Shown: positions 53,589 through 62,313 of the stretch, one piece after another
How the letters are laid out: each line of letters begins with the position of its first letter
Numbering within the stretch: position 1 is the stretch's first letter
Position numbers and translations under genes: made by a program
Assembly (NCBI GenBank): GCA_946478865.1
Contig: CAMLDO010000003.1
Location: 1-64,000, forward strand
Length of the DNA: 64,000 nt
Source of the DNA: an uncultured Methylobacillus sp.
GTDB lineage: Bacteria > Pseudomonadota > Gammaproteobacteria > Burkholderiales > Methylophilaceae
Reading direction: 5' to 3'
Notes under the pieces: generated by a model
Databases searched by the model: none
What the model saw: only the letters and a program-made list of their open reading frames with translations
What the model was told of the DNA's origin: nothing

Positions 53589-55445
53589 TTATTTCGGCTG
53601 CCAGCGCAGGCCGACGAAAAGGTTGGTCCGCGGAGTGTTGTAGTAGGTCCCTGTCGAGGTGCTGACGAGGGCGTAGTCGCGGTCGAACAAGTTGTCCACA
53701 CGAGCATTGACCGACCAGTCTTCATTCAGTCGGTAATTAGCTGTGAGGTTGACGATCGTATAACCCCCGAGGCGTAAGCTATTGGCGGCATCGTTGTAGC
53801 GTTGTCCGCTGACAATGGCTTCTCCAGCCACCTCCAGATCACCCCAGGTTTTTCCCAGCCAGAACGTAGCATATTGCCGAGCACGGCGAACGAGGACATT
53901 GCCTGTGTCATCGTTTTTAGGGCTGAGCACATCGAAGTTGGCGCGTGCATGATAAGTATCGAACCAGCCTTCGTAGGCCAAGGTGACTCCCTTGATGGTT
54001 GCATTGCCTACATTGACTGGAAAATCGTTGTTCAATCCTTGTGAGCCGACGATGAGGTCTTCGATCTTGTTGTGATATGCAGTCGCCGAGATGCGATGAT
54101 GGCCTTGGTCGTAGGTAAGCGTGATTTCCTTGTTACGAGAGGTTTCTGGCTTCAAATCCGGATTTCCTTGGTAGGTAAATCCAAAGCCAAAATCCTGGAA
54201 CGGCCAGTAAAGATCGTTGAACGTGGGGGCCCGGAAAGCCGTGCCTACGTTGCCCGAAATGCGCCAGAATTGATTGAAACGATAACCGTAACCCAGATTG
54301 CCGGTTTCATGGTCGCCAAATTGAGAGTTATCGTCGCGTCGGATACCGGCACGGAAGGCATGCGGGCCGGATTCCAGAATGTAGTTGGCTAGCCAACCGT
54401 TGTTGCTACGATAGTCGCGAGAGAAGGTGGTGCTTCCATCCACCCGATCCTCAAGCCTGTCGTAAGCCACCGTTAAGATGCCCGCGGGCAACGCGAAGTC
54501 ATTTTGCCAATAGTACTGGCGCTGCTTGGTCCGTAAATTGGAGGTGCCGAAGGCCCCGATACTACTCAGGTCATCCATGCTTTCGCCAATCTTGAGGTGA
54601 CTGGTCCAGATGGAGGTAAAGCGATTGTCGCTTGTAAGAGCAAAGACTTGCTGACGCAAATCCTGGTGAGCATCGAAATTGCTGCTGTCGAACTCATTGC
54701 TGCCTTTGCTGTGGAAAAACTGAATGCCTACTTTATGGCCCTCGGCTAACTCCTGCATGAGGCGGCCCGAAACGCTCAGGTTGCGGTAGCTGTCATCGTC
54801 TTCATCCTGGCCAGCATGCGTGTCCAATGTTGAAAATCCATCGGTGTCCAGAGAGCTAACGTTGAGCGCAAACCCTGTTCCGTTCATTTCGCCTGCTACG
54901 CTGGCACCTGCTTTACGCGTGTTATAACTGCCATAACCAACATGAGCGGAAAAGGATGGCTCGCCTTCTGCCTTGCGCGTGAAAATCTGGATGACGCCAC
55001 CTACGGCATCGGAACCATACAGGCTGGAAACCGGGCCGCGCACGATTTCGATGCGCTCGATCTGTTCTGTAGGTATTTGCTCGAGAGCGGTTGTTCCATT
55101 GGTGGCGGAGCCCATGCGCATGCCATCCACCAGGACCACGACAGCTTGTGAGTGCGTTCCACGAATGTGTACAGCAGATGTGGCGCCAAAACCGCCATTG
55201 GATTCGATCTGAACCCCGGGTTGAGTGCGTAGCAGCTCCACGAGTGTGGATTGGCCAGCGCGCTCAATCTCTTCGCGAGTGATAACGGAAACATCACTTA
55301 ATACACTATCGCGCGCCTCTTCGATTCTGCTAGCAGTGACTACGACATCTTTGCCATAAATGGAGGTCGATTCCTCCGCGTTTGCATGAGTAAGTGAAGC
55401 GGCGATGGACAGGCCAACCATGCCTGTCGAGATGATTTTTTTCAT
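53589..55445 (-). CDS. btuB: TonB-dependent vitamin B12 receptor
   Basis: 618 residues from the ATG at 55445, preceded by GGGAAGA. A signal peptide (about 1-23, ending THANA) is followed by a TonB box-like DVVVTASR, a plug domain (GATSAVHIRGTHSQAVVVLVDG) and a C-terminal beta barrel ending in the aromatic-rich RTNLFVGLRWQPK. BtuB imports cobalamin over the outer membrane with energy from TonB. The upstream open frame of 47 residues falls in the leader and is not coding. The cobalamin riboswitch lies upstream. Confidence 0.94.
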   Translation of the reverse strand: MKKIISTGMVGLSIAASLTHANAEESTSIYGKDVVVTASRIEEARDSVLSDVSVITREEIERAGQSTLVELLRTQPGVQIESNGGFGATSAVHIRGTHSQAVVVLVDGMRMGSATNGTTALEQIPTEQIERIEIVRGPVSSLYGSDAVGGVIQIFTRKAEGEPSFSAHVGYGSYNTRKAGASVAGEMNGTGFALNVSSLDTDGFSTLDTHAGQDEDDDSYRNLSVSGRLMQELAEGHKVGIQFFHSKGSNEFDSSNFDAHQDLRQQVFALTSDNRFTSIWTSHLKIGESMDDLSSIGAFGTSNLRTKQRQYYWQNDFALPAGILTVAYDRLEDRVDGSTTFSRDYRSNNGWLANYILESGPHAFRAGIRRDDNSQFGDHETGNLGYGYRFNQFWRISGNVGTAFRAPTFNDLYWPFQDFGFGFTYQGNPDLKPETSRNKEITLTYDQGHHRISATAYHNKIEDLIVGSQGLNNDFPVNVGNATIKGVTLAYEGWFDTYHARANFDVLSPKNDDTGNVLVRRARQYATFWLGKTWGDLEVAGEAIVSGQRYNDAANSLRLGGYTIVNLTANYRLNEDWSVNARVDNLFDRDYALVSTSTGTYYNTPRTNLFVGLRWQPK

Positions 55446-55574
55446 GATTCTTCCCTGATTGCGCATGCGACCCCGCACGCGAAAAAACGGAAATCCGAGG
55501 GGAATAGCATCAAGAAAGGGAAAACAGAGAGGTTCGCCCGAGCCTGAACACCGACACCCCGCGGTATTTCCAAC

Positions 55575-55752
55575 ACGTGGTTGCACAGGCCGGTCTCCGG
55601 GCTCACAAGTTTTGATGCGTCGCCTTCCCGAGTTCTCTCAGTGGCGTGTATGACGCATCCGCGCTTGCTTACCGTTGCGGGGGCAGCACAGGTTTTTCAC
55701 CTGTTTCCCGTTTCACCTCGTCGCTGGACAGCGATGTCGGCACCTGACAACT
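55575..55752 (-). promoter_or_regulatory. Cobalamin riboswitch
   Basis: On the minus strand in order: GCCCCCGCAACGGTAA with the preceding GGGAAACAGGTG hairpin arm, then GCCACTG, then the B12-box core GAGCCCGGAGACCGGCCTG. These are conserved elements of adenosylcobalamin-class riboswitches in the right order and spacing. Its 3' end is 129 nt ahead of the btuB ATG. It should lower expression of btuB-btuM-cobO-cobU when B12 is plentiful. Boundaries are approximate. Confidence 0.95.
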
Positions 55753-55883
55753 TTTTCAATTGTATCCGCATTGCGCACATCGCACCAGCACGCTCATGAA
55801 TTGCGCTAACAAGATGCAGTAATACTTTCAATAGTCAATGTTAGCGGTTGACCTTTCAAGGAAATTCCAATTATAGTTCCAGC

Positions 55884-56087
55884 ATGGAAGCGGATTTGAA
55901 AGCGCTGGAAGACAAGGTCACGCAGCTGATCAGCCTGTGCCAGCAGTTGCGCACAGAGAATATCGATCTGCGTCAGGAGCTTGCGCAAGCGCAGAACGAT
56001 GCGCGTCAGCTTAAGGAAAACATGGCGCTGGCCGGCGAGAAGCTGGAAACGCTCCTTGCAAGCCTGCCGGAGGAAAGCCATGGCTGA
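55884..56087 (+). CDS. Small coiled-coil protein upstream of zapA (ZapB-like/TIGR02449)
   Basis: 67 residues from the ATG at 55884, nearly all heptad-like helix (MEADLKALEDKVTQLISL, then RTENIDLRQELAQAQ). This family lies next to zapA in many beta- and gammaproteobacteria and is thought to take part in cell division or Z-ring organisation, by its neighbours and its likeness to ZapB. The longer frame from 55848 adds 12 residues lacking heptads. It overlaps zapA by 8 nt. Confidence 0.8.
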   Translation: MEADLKALEDKVTQLISLCQQLRTENIDLRQELAQAQNDARQLKENMALAGEKLETLLASLPEESHG

Positions 56088-56385
56088 AGCCAAAGGCGTC
56101 GATGTCAGTATCATGGGGCGCGAGTTTCGCGTCTCATGTACGGACGAGGAATACGAAGCACTGATGTCCGCCGTTTCTTATCTTGACCGCAAGATGCGCG
56201 ACATTCGCGATAGCGGCAAGGTGATCGGCGTCGAGCGCATTGCAATCATGGCGGCCCTGAATATTGCCCACGAACTCTTGACCACAAGGAGCGGAGGGTT
56301 TGACATCGGGGACTTCAAGCGTAGAATCAATTCCATGCAGGAACAGATCGATCAGGCGGTAGCCGAGCAGAACGAGCTCTTCTGA
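56080..56385 (+). CDS. zapA: Cell division protein ZapA
   Basis: 101 residues from the ATG at 56080. VSIMGREFRVSCTDEEYEAL near 10-29 is the beta-hairpin domain, and the C-terminal half is an amphipathic helix ending in a coiled coil. ZapA crosslinks FtsZ filaments in the Z ring. The longer frame upstream is out of step with the coupled gene and is rejected. 6S RNA follows, the order seen in many proteobacteria. Confidence 0.93.
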   Translation: MAEAKGVDVSIMGREFRVSCTDEEYEALMSAVSYLDRKMRDIRDSGKVIGVERIAIMAALNIAHELLTTRSGGFDIGDFKRRINSMQEQIDQAVAEQNELF

Positions 56386-56506
56386 TCCCGGTTCTGGCTG
56401 TCAAACGTAGTGTTCGAGTATTGCCCAAACTGACGTAGTTTTCGCCCACACTCCCACGCTAGGCTTGATACGGCACCGAGCGAGACAAAAAGGTTTTTCC
56501 GGTTTG

Positions 56507-56680
56507 TTCCCTGCGATGTTGTCGGACCATAGATTCCTTGAACCAATATCAAGCATCTGGTTGCGGCTTAAAACGAGTGCTGTTGTGCGTGCCCCGCTTG
56601 TGGGCGTGCCTGATGTGCTCCCGTTGCGACCCCCTGGTCTCCCAGGTTCAGGATGCCGGTCCGGTGGCATTTGCGGGGAA
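56507..56680 (+). ncRNA. ssrS: 6S RNA
   Basis: About 174 nt. The closing stem pairs TTCCCTGC at the 5' end with GCGGGGAA at the 3' end. Inside are CCTTGAACC, CCCCGCTTGTGGGCGTGCC and GATGTGCTCCCGTTGCGACCC, giving a long, interrupted hairpin with a central bubble of the 6S kind, which binds sigma-70 RNA polymerase. Position directly after zapA is the classical one. The ends are within several nt. Confidence 0.88.
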
Positions 56681-56706
56681 CTCCTCACTTTCTTCCCAGG
56701 GGTTCC

Positions 56707-57165
56707 ATGCGTTATTGGCTCATGAAGTCCGAACCGTCGGACGTTTCCATCGACGATCTTGCCTCTTTCCCCAATCAGTCCGTGGACTGGTACGGTGTTC
56801 GCAATTACCAGGCGCGCAACTTCATGCGCGATCAGATGCAGGTGGGCGACGGCGTGCTGTTCTATCACTCCAATTGCGACGAGCCGGGTATCGTCGGCAT
56901 TGCGGAAGTGAGCAAGCTTGCATATCCCGACCGTACCCAGTTCATCGAAGGTCACAAGTATTTCGATCCCAAGGCCACACCCGATAATCCCCGCTGGTTC
57001 AACGTGGACGTGAAGCTGGTGCGGAAGACGCGGCTGCTTGGTTTGAAGGAACTGCGCGAAACGCCGGAACTGGCGAACCTGCGCATCCTGCAGCGCGGCA
57101 ATCGCCTTTCCATCACCCCAGTTGATCCGCGCGACTGGGAAACCGTGCTCGAGAAACTCAATTAA
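56707..57165 (+). CDS. EVE-domain protein
   Basis: 152 residues from the ATG at 56707 with AGGGG just ahead. MRYWLMKSEPSDVSIDDL at the start, DWYGVRNYQARNFMR and the conserved LLFYHS-like GVLFYHSNC mark the EVE (PUA-like) domain, related to human thymocyte nuclear protein 1, which binds modified nucleobases. The role in bacteria is unclear; many are single copy in housekeeping settings like this one, between 6S RNA and a flavoprotein gene. Confidence 0.92.
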   Translation: MRYWLMKSEPSDVSIDDLASFPNQSVDWYGVRNYQARNFMRDQMQVGDGVLFYHSNCDEPGIVGIAEVSKLAYPDRTQFIEGHKYFDPKATPDNPRWFNVDVKLVRKTRLLGLKELRETPELANLRILQRGNRLSITPVDPRDWETVLEKLN

Positions 57166-57166
57166 C

Positions 57167-57733
57167 ATGGCGAAGCGCTACGACGAAATCAGCCAGGAGC
57201 TGATACAATTCATCTGGCAGCAGCAGATGTTCTTTGTCGCTACGGCGCCAGCCGAGGGGCATGTCAATCTTTCACCCAAGGGACTGGACTCGCTACGCGT
57301 GCTCGATCCCAACACCGTGGTCTGGCTCAACATCACGGGCAGCGGCAATGAAACCGCCGCGCACGTGCTGGAAAACGGCCGCATGAGCCTGATGTTCTGC
57401 GCGTTCGAGGGCAAGCCGTTAATTTTGCGTTTATATGGCGAGGCGCGCGTGGTGCATCCGCGCGATGCGGAATGGGAAAGCCTGCTGGCGCATTTCGATA
57501 CGCTGGCGGATGCGGGTGCACGGCAAATCTTCGTGCTCGATGTGTCGCTGGTGCAGACTTCCTGCGGCATGGGCGTGCCGCTGTTCGACTACCGTGGTCA
57601 GCGCACGCAGCTGGTGGAATGGGCGGAAAAGAAGGGCCCGGAAGGCATTGCTGACTACTGGGACAAAAAAAACCGGGTCAGCCTGGATGGCCGGCCAACC
57701 CAGATTTTCGGCGAAGAAGAGCTGGCCGACTAG
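57167..57733 (+). CDS. Pyridoxamine 5'-phosphate oxidase-family flavoprotein
   Basis: 188 residues from the ATG at 57167, two nt past the EVE stop. Split-barrel FMN-binding fold: FFVATAPAEGHVNLSPKG near 22-39, NITGSGNETAAHVL and MSLMFCAF. It is not PdxH itself (too short in the C-terminus and lacking its motifs) but one of the general family reported to bind FMN, F420 or heme. The substrate is unknown. Its end overlaps ilvA tail to tail by 4 nt. Confidence 0.85.
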   Translation: MAKRYDEISQELIQFIWQQQMFFVATAPAEGHVNLSPKGLDSLRVLDPNTVVWLNITGSGNETAAHVLENGRMSLMFCAFEGKPLILRLYGEARVVHPRDAEWESLLAHFDTLADAGARQIFVLDVSLVQTSCGMGVPLFDYRGQRTQLVEWAEKKGPEGIADYWDKKNRVSLDGRPTQIFGEEELAD

Positions 57734-59241
57734 CCCAGGAACAGTTTGTACGCCGGGTTCGCACTTTCGTCCCAGTAGGCATAACCCAGCTTATCGAGGA
57801 ACTCCTTGAACGCTGCATGCTCTTGCGGCGGGACCTGAATGCCGACCAGCACGCGGCCGTAGTCGGTGCCGTGGTTGCGGTAGTGGAACAGGCTGATGTT
57901 CCAGTTGTGCCCCATGCTTTCCAGGAACTGCATCAATGCGCCCGGGCGCTCCGGGAACTCGAAGCGGAATACCACCTCGTTCTCCACCTGCGGCGCATGC
58001 CCGCCGACCAGATGGCGCAGGTGCAGCTTGCCCATTTCGTTGTCGGTGAGATCGATCGCCGGCAGTTCATGGCGCTGCAGCATCTCTACCAGCTTGGTCG
58101 ATTCGCCCTGCTGATGCGTGGTGACGCCGACGAAGATATGTGCCTGGCTCGGGTCCGAATAGCGATAGTTGAACTCGGTGATGTTGCGATGTCCGAGAAG
58201 GCTGCAGAACTTCTTGAACGAGCCGGGTTTTTCGGGAATCGTCACCGCCAGTACCGCTTCGCGGTTTTCGCCAATCTCGGCGCGCTCGGCGACAAAGCGC
58301 AGGCGGTCGAAGTTGGTGTTGGCGCCTGAGGCAATTGCGATCAGTGTCTTGTCGTGCAGTTTGTGTTGCTTGGCGTATTCCTTCAGGCCCGCCAGTGCCA
58401 AGGCGCCCGAGGGTTCGAGAATGGAGCGTGTGTCCTCGAATACATCCTTGATCGCCGCGCAGATCGCATCGTTGTCGACCAGGATCATCTCGTCCACATA
58501 TTCCTGACACAGGCGGAAAGTCTCGACGCCGACCTGCTTCACTGCAGTGCCGTCCGCGAACAGGCCAACCTGGTCCAACACTACGCGTTCGCCCTTTTTC
58601 AACGAACGCGTCATCGCGTCGGCATCGATGGTTTCAACCCCGATCACCTTGATCTCCGGGCGCAGGCGCTTGACGTAAGCGGCAATGCCGGACAGCAAGC
58701 CGCCACCGCCGACTGCACAGAAGATTGCATGGATGGGGGTGGGGTGCTCGCGCAGGATTTCAGCGGCGATGGTGCCTTGTCCTGCAATGACGTAGGGGTC
58801 GTCGTAGGGGTGAACGAAGGTAAGTTTTTCCGCCTTTTCCAGTTCCAGTGCATGGGTGTAGGCATCGGAATACGAGTCGCCTGCCAGTACCACTTCGCCA
58901 CCGCGATTGCGTACCGCCTCGACCTTGATCTGCGGCGTAGTGGTCGGCATCACGATGACCGCGCGACAGCCCAGTTTCTGCGCAGCCAGCGCCACACCCT
59001 GTGCGTGATTGCCAGCACTGGCGGCAATCACGCCGCGCTTGAGCTGTGCCGGAGTCAGGTGCGCCATCTTGTTGTAGGCGCCGCGCAGCTTGAATGAAAA
59101 CACCGGCTGCATGTCCTCGCGCTTCAGCAGCACGTTGTTGCCGATACGGCGCGACAGATTGGGCTGCGCTTCCAGCGGCGTTTCCACGGCTACGTCATAG
59201 ACGCGCGCGGTGAGGACTTTTTCGAGGTAGTCGTTTTTCAT
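57730..59241 (-). CDS. ilvA: Threonine ammonia-lyase, biosynthetic
   Basis: 503 residues, the long two-ACT-domain type. The N-terminal PLP domain has KREDMQPVFSFKLRGAYNKM with the PLP lysine, ASAGNHAQGVA and GGGGLLSG. Two ACT-like regulatory repeats occupy about residues 325-500, the seat of isoleucine inhibition and valine activation. It makes 2-oxobutanoate for isoleucine synthesis. It stands alone on the minus strand, divergent from rpiA. Confidence 0.96.
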   Translation of the reverse strand: MKNDYLEKVLTARVYDVAVETPLEAQPNLSRRIGNNVLLKREDMQPVFSFKLRGAYNKMAHLTPAQLKRGVIAASAGNHAQGVALAAQKLGCRAVIVMPTTTPQIKVEAVRNRGGEVVLAGDSYSDAYTHALELEKAEKLTFVHPYDDPYVIAGQGTIAAEILREHPTPIHAIFCAVGGGGLLSGIAAYVKRLRPEIKVIGVETIDADAMTRSLKKGERVVLDQVGLFADGTAVKQVGVETFRLCQEYVDEMILVDNDAICAAIKDVFEDTRSILEPSGALALAGLKEYAKQHKLHDKTLIAIASGANTNFDRLRFVAERAEIGENREAVLAVTIPEKPGSFKKFCSLLGHRNITEFNYRYSDPSQAHIFVGVTTHQQGESTKLVEMLQRHELPAIDLTDNEMGKLHLRHLVGGHAPQVENEVVFRFEFPERPGALMQFLESMGHNWNISLFHYRNHGTDYGRVLVGIQVPPQEHAAFKEFLDKLGYAYWDESANPAYKLFLG

Positions 59242-59319
59242 CGATGGGCGGGGCGTGTATTATTCAAGGTTTAATCTGTCAATTATAAAGAAAACATTAG
59301 AGTGGAAGGGTAATTACTC

Positions 59320-59982
59320 ATGGCAACGCAAGACGAACTGAAGCAACAAGTCGCCAAGGCTGCCGCCGAATATGTGAAGGGCGGCATCATCGGCGTGGGG
59401 ACCGGCTCCACCGCCAACTATTTCATCGAGGAACTGGCCAAGGTCAAGAGCCGTATCGACGGCGCCGTTGCCAGCTCGGAAACGACCGCACAGCGCCTGC
59501 GCAGCCATGGTATCGAAGTGCTGGACCTCAACAACGTGAGCCCGGGTGACCTGGAAATCTACGTCGACGGCGCGGACGAAATCACTGAGCACATGCACAT
59601 GCTCAAGGGCGGCGGCGGCGCGCTGACGCGTGAGAAGATCGTGGCTGCCGTGGCGCAGAAATTCATCTGCATTTGCGACGCCACCAAGCTGGTGCCGGTG
59701 CTGGGCAAGTTCCCGCTGCCGGTCGAAGTGCTGCCGATGGCGCGTAGCCACGTTGCACGCGAATTGACCCGCCTCGGCGGCCAGCCGGTGCTGCGCGACT
59801 TCACCACCGACAACGGCAACGTGATCCTGGACGTACACGGCCTCACCATCACTAATCCGGTTGAAATGGAAGCCAAGATCAATCAGATCGTCGGCGTCGT
59901 CACCAACGGCCTGTTCGCCGCGCGTCCGGCCGATGTGCTGCTGCTCGCAACCCAGGAAGGCGTCAAAACCCTCAAGCGCTAG
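59320..59982 (+). CDS. rpiA: Ribose-5-phosphate isomerase A
   Basis: 220 residues. [15 protein letters not shown] near 26-40, [27 protein letters not shown] (parts near 83-109) with the catalytic glutamate and lysine, and the C-terminal [12 protein letters not shown]. It interconverts ribose-5- and ribulose-5-phosphate in the pentose phosphate pathway. GGAAGGG lies 8 nt ahead of the ATG. Ribose-5-phosphate also feeds PRPP, which the UbiA-like enzyme at 24683-26122 would consume, though the two genes are far apart. Confidence 0.96.
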   Translation: MATQDELKQQVAKAAAEYVKGGIIGVGTGSTANYFIEELAKVKSRIDGAVASSETTAQRLRSHGIEVLDLNNVSPGDLEIYVDGADEITEHMHMLKGGGGALTREKIVAAVAQKFICICDATKLVPVLGKFPLPVEVLPMARSHVARELTRLGGQPVLRDFTTDNGNVILDVHGLTITNPVEMEAKINQIVGVVTNGLFAARPADVLLLATQEGVKTLKR

Positions 59983-60048
59983 GCTCGCAACAAAACCGTC
60001 ACAAATGCTGACTAAAATGGTATGTTGAGCTTAATCCAAGGAAAATTT

Positions 60049-60753
60049 ATGCAATCCGAACATACTTCCAAGCAATACGATGCCGAACTCGAATCCGTGC
60101 GCGCCAAGGTGCTGCAGATGGGCGGCCTGGTGGAGCAGCAGATTGCCCAGGCATTGGATGCGCTGGTCACTGCGAATCCCAAGCTGGCCGACGAGGTGAT
60201 TTCCAATGATCACCGCGTCAACGCGCTGGAAGTTTCGGTGGACGAGGATTGCAGCCATATCATCGCGCGTCGCCAGCCCGCAGCTGGCGATCTGCGCATG
60301 ATCATGATGGTGGTCAAGACCATTACCGATCTGGAGCGTATTGGCGACGAGGCGACCAAGATCGCACGCGTTGCGCAGAAGATCTACGAGTCCGACCGCA
60401 TGTATTCGCCGCGATTCACCGAGATCAAGAACATGACGGCGATGACGCGCGAAATGCTGCGTACTTCGCTCGATGCCTTCGCCCGTCTCGATGTAACCAA
60501 GACGGTCGAGGTGGCGCGCCAGGACGAACAGGTGGACGAGCACTTCCGTGCGATCATGCGCCAACTCATTACTTTCATGCTGGAAGACCCGCGCACGATC
60601 TCGATGTCGCTGGAAGTGCTGTTCGTCGCCAAGGCGATCGAACGCATCGGCGACCATGCCAAGAACATCGCGGAATACGTGGTGTACATGGTCAAGGGCA
60701 AGGACGTGCGCCACACCTCCGTGCAGGAGATGGAGCGCGAAGCGCTGCAGTAA
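60049..60753 (+). CDS. phoU: Phosphate signalling protein PhoU
   Basis: 234 residues from the ATG at 60049 (AAGGA upstream); two repeats of a three-helix bundle, each with the family's acidic metal cluster (TDLERIGDEATKIA near 94-107 and KAIERIGDHAKNIAEY near 194-209). PhoU represses the Pho regulon through PstB and PhoR when phosphate is high. No pst genes are in the window; here it leads towards ppx and ppk, linking Pho control with polyphosphate. Confidence 0.95.
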   Translation: MQSEHTSKQYDAELESVRAKVLQMGGLVEQQIAQALDALVTANPKLADEVISNDHRVNALEVSVDEDCSHIIARRQPAAGDLRMIMMVVKTITDLERIGDEATKIARVAQKIYESDRMYSPRFTEIKNMTAMTREMLRTSLDAFARLDVTKTVEVARQDEQVDEHFRAIMRQLITFMLEDPRTISMSLEVLFVAKAIERIGDHAKNIAEYVVYMVKGKDVRHTSVQEMEREALQ

Positions 60754-60761
60754 CCGGGTTA

Positions 60762-60794
60762 CGGGCAAGTACGTGATTTTTACAGGCTTGCCCG
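60762..60794 (+). terminator. Possible terminator between phoU and ppx
   Basis: An 8-bp inverted repeat (CGGGCAAG/CTTGCCCG) with a 17-nt loop is followed by CGATCTTTTCCCCC. The long loop and impure U-tract make it a weak candidate. Confidence 0.35.
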
Positions 60795-60843
60795 CGATCT
60801 TTTCCCCCAGCCGTCATACGGAGTCCCGGCATTGAAGGACAAG

Positions 60844-62313
60844 ATGCCATCCGAAATCGCCGCGGTCGATCTCGGTTCCAACAGTTTTCGCCTGCAAATG
60901 GCGCGCTTGGTCGACGACCAGCTGGTATTCCACGACTCCCTGCGTGAAATGGTGCGGCTCGGTGCGGGTCTGGGCAAGGACAAGCAACTCGACCCTGATT
61001 CCCAGGCGCGGGCCATCGACTGCCTCAAGCGCTTCGGCGAACGTTTGCGCGGATTGCCGCCGCATGCAGTACGTGCCGTCGCGACCAATACCTTTCGCGT
61101 AGCCAAGAATGCGTCACAGCTGTTGAAGCAGGCCGAAGCCGCACTCGGCTTCCCCATTGAAATCATCGCCGGCCGCGAAGAGGCACGCATGATCTTCGTC
61201 GGCGTCACGCATGGCCTCAGCGCTTCGCCGCACAAACGGCTGGTCATCGATATCGGCGGCGGCTCCACCGAATTCATCATCGGCAGCGGTTTCGAGCCGC
61301 AGGAGATGGAAAGCCTGTACATGGGCTGCGTCAGCTACAGCATGAAATATTTCGCCGACGGCAAGCTGAGCGAAGGCAACCTGAAGCGGGCCGAAATCGC
61401 AGCACGGGAAGAGGTGCAGGGTATCAAGCGTCATTTCACTGCGGGTTGCTGGGAAGAGGCCATCGGTTCTTCTGGCACCGCACGCGCGCTCGGTGAGGTA
61501 TTGCGCAGCCAGGGTTGGAGCGACGGGCAGATCACGCTGGAGGGACTGGAAAATCTGCGTGCACTGCTTATCAAGACCAAGGAGCTCAAGAGGCTGCAGC
61601 TGGAAGGCTTGAGCGCCGAGCGCCTGCCGTCCTTCCCCGGCGGGTTCAGCATCATGCTGGGCGCGTTCCGCGAGTTGGGCATCGAAAAGATGACGGTCGC
61701 AAGCGGGGCGCTACGCGAAGGCGTGCTGTACGAGCTGGTCGGCCGCATGCATCACCAGGATACGCGCGAAGCGACCGTGGCGCGCTTCAAACGACGCTAC
61801 CACGTAGACGCGCAGCAGGCGCGCCGTGTGGAGTTAACGGCGCTGGCGTTGTTGAAGCAGGTGGCATCACGCATAAAAACGCCTGAGATGACTTCGCGCT
61901 ATCTGTCCTGGGCTGCTCGTTTACACGAGATCGGCACTTCCATCGCCCACAGCGGCTACCACAAGCATTCGTCATACATCGTCGAAAATGCCGACATGCC
62001 GGGCTTCTCGCGCATGGAACAGCAGACGCTCGGCCTGCTGGTGCGCTGCCAGCGCCGCTCTCTGCCCAAGGCGATCCTGCCGGGAATCGATGACGAGCGC
62101 TGCGTGCTGATCGCTGCGCTGCGGCTTGCGGTGCTGTTCCACCGTAACCGGCAGGATGCGGTATTACCCAAGCTATCCCTCGATTGGAACGGCAAGGGCT
62201 TTCGGCTGCGGGCCGATCAGGAATGGCTCGCGCAAAATCCGCTGACCGAAAGTGCGCTCCACGCGGAAGCATCCTACTGGAAGGATGCCGGCGTGGAATT
62301 TACGCTGGGCTGA
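60844..62313 (+). CDS. ppx: Exopolyphosphatase
   Basis: 489 residues from the ATG at 60844; a TTG at 60832 with GGAG upstream would add four residues. AVDLGSNSFRLQ near the start and VIDIGGGSTEFIIG near 138-151 are the phosphate-binding loops of the Ppx/GppA family; the C-terminal HD-like domain (RLHEIGTSIAHSGYHKH) is present. It releases phosphate from polyphosphate ends; a pppGpp phosphatase function cannot be excluded. It overlaps the convergent ppk end by 14 nt. Confidence 0.94.
   Translation: MPSEIAAVDLGSNSFRLQMARLVDDQLVFHDSLREMVRLGAGLGKDKQLDPDSQARAIDCLKRFGERLRGLPPHAVRAVATNTFRVAKNASQLLKQAEAALGFPIEIIAGREEARMIFVGVTHGLSASPHKRLVIDIGGGSTEFIIGSGFEPQEMESLYMGCVSYSMKYFADGKLSEGNLKRAEIAAREEVQGIKRHFTAGCWEEAIGSSGTARALGEVLRSQGWSDGQITLEGLENLRALLIKTKELKRLQLEGLSAERLPSFPGGFSIMLGAFRELGIEKMTVASGALREGVLYELVGRMHHQDTREATVARFKRRYHVDAQQARRVELTALALLKQVASRIKTPEMTSRYLSWAARLHEIGTSIAHSGYHKHSSYIVENADMPGFSRMEQQTLGLLVRCQRRSLPKAILPGIDDERCVLIAALRLAVLFHRNRQDAVLPKLSLDWNGKGFRLRADQEWLAQNPLTESALHAEASYWKDAGVEFTLG

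Noticed and set aside
52937..53665. A 242-residue plus-strand open frame opposite btuM and the end of btuB
   Set aside because: Crosses two well supported minus-strand genes and their junction; composition unlike a real protein.
55446..55586. 47-residue N-terminal extension of btuB
   Set aside because: It falls in the riboswitch leader, and the internal ATG at 55445 has a good ribosome site and starts a proper signal peptide.
58354..59097. A 247-residue plus-strand open frame opposite ilvA
   Set aside because: ilvA is unmistakable; the antisense frame shows no family motif or ribosome site.
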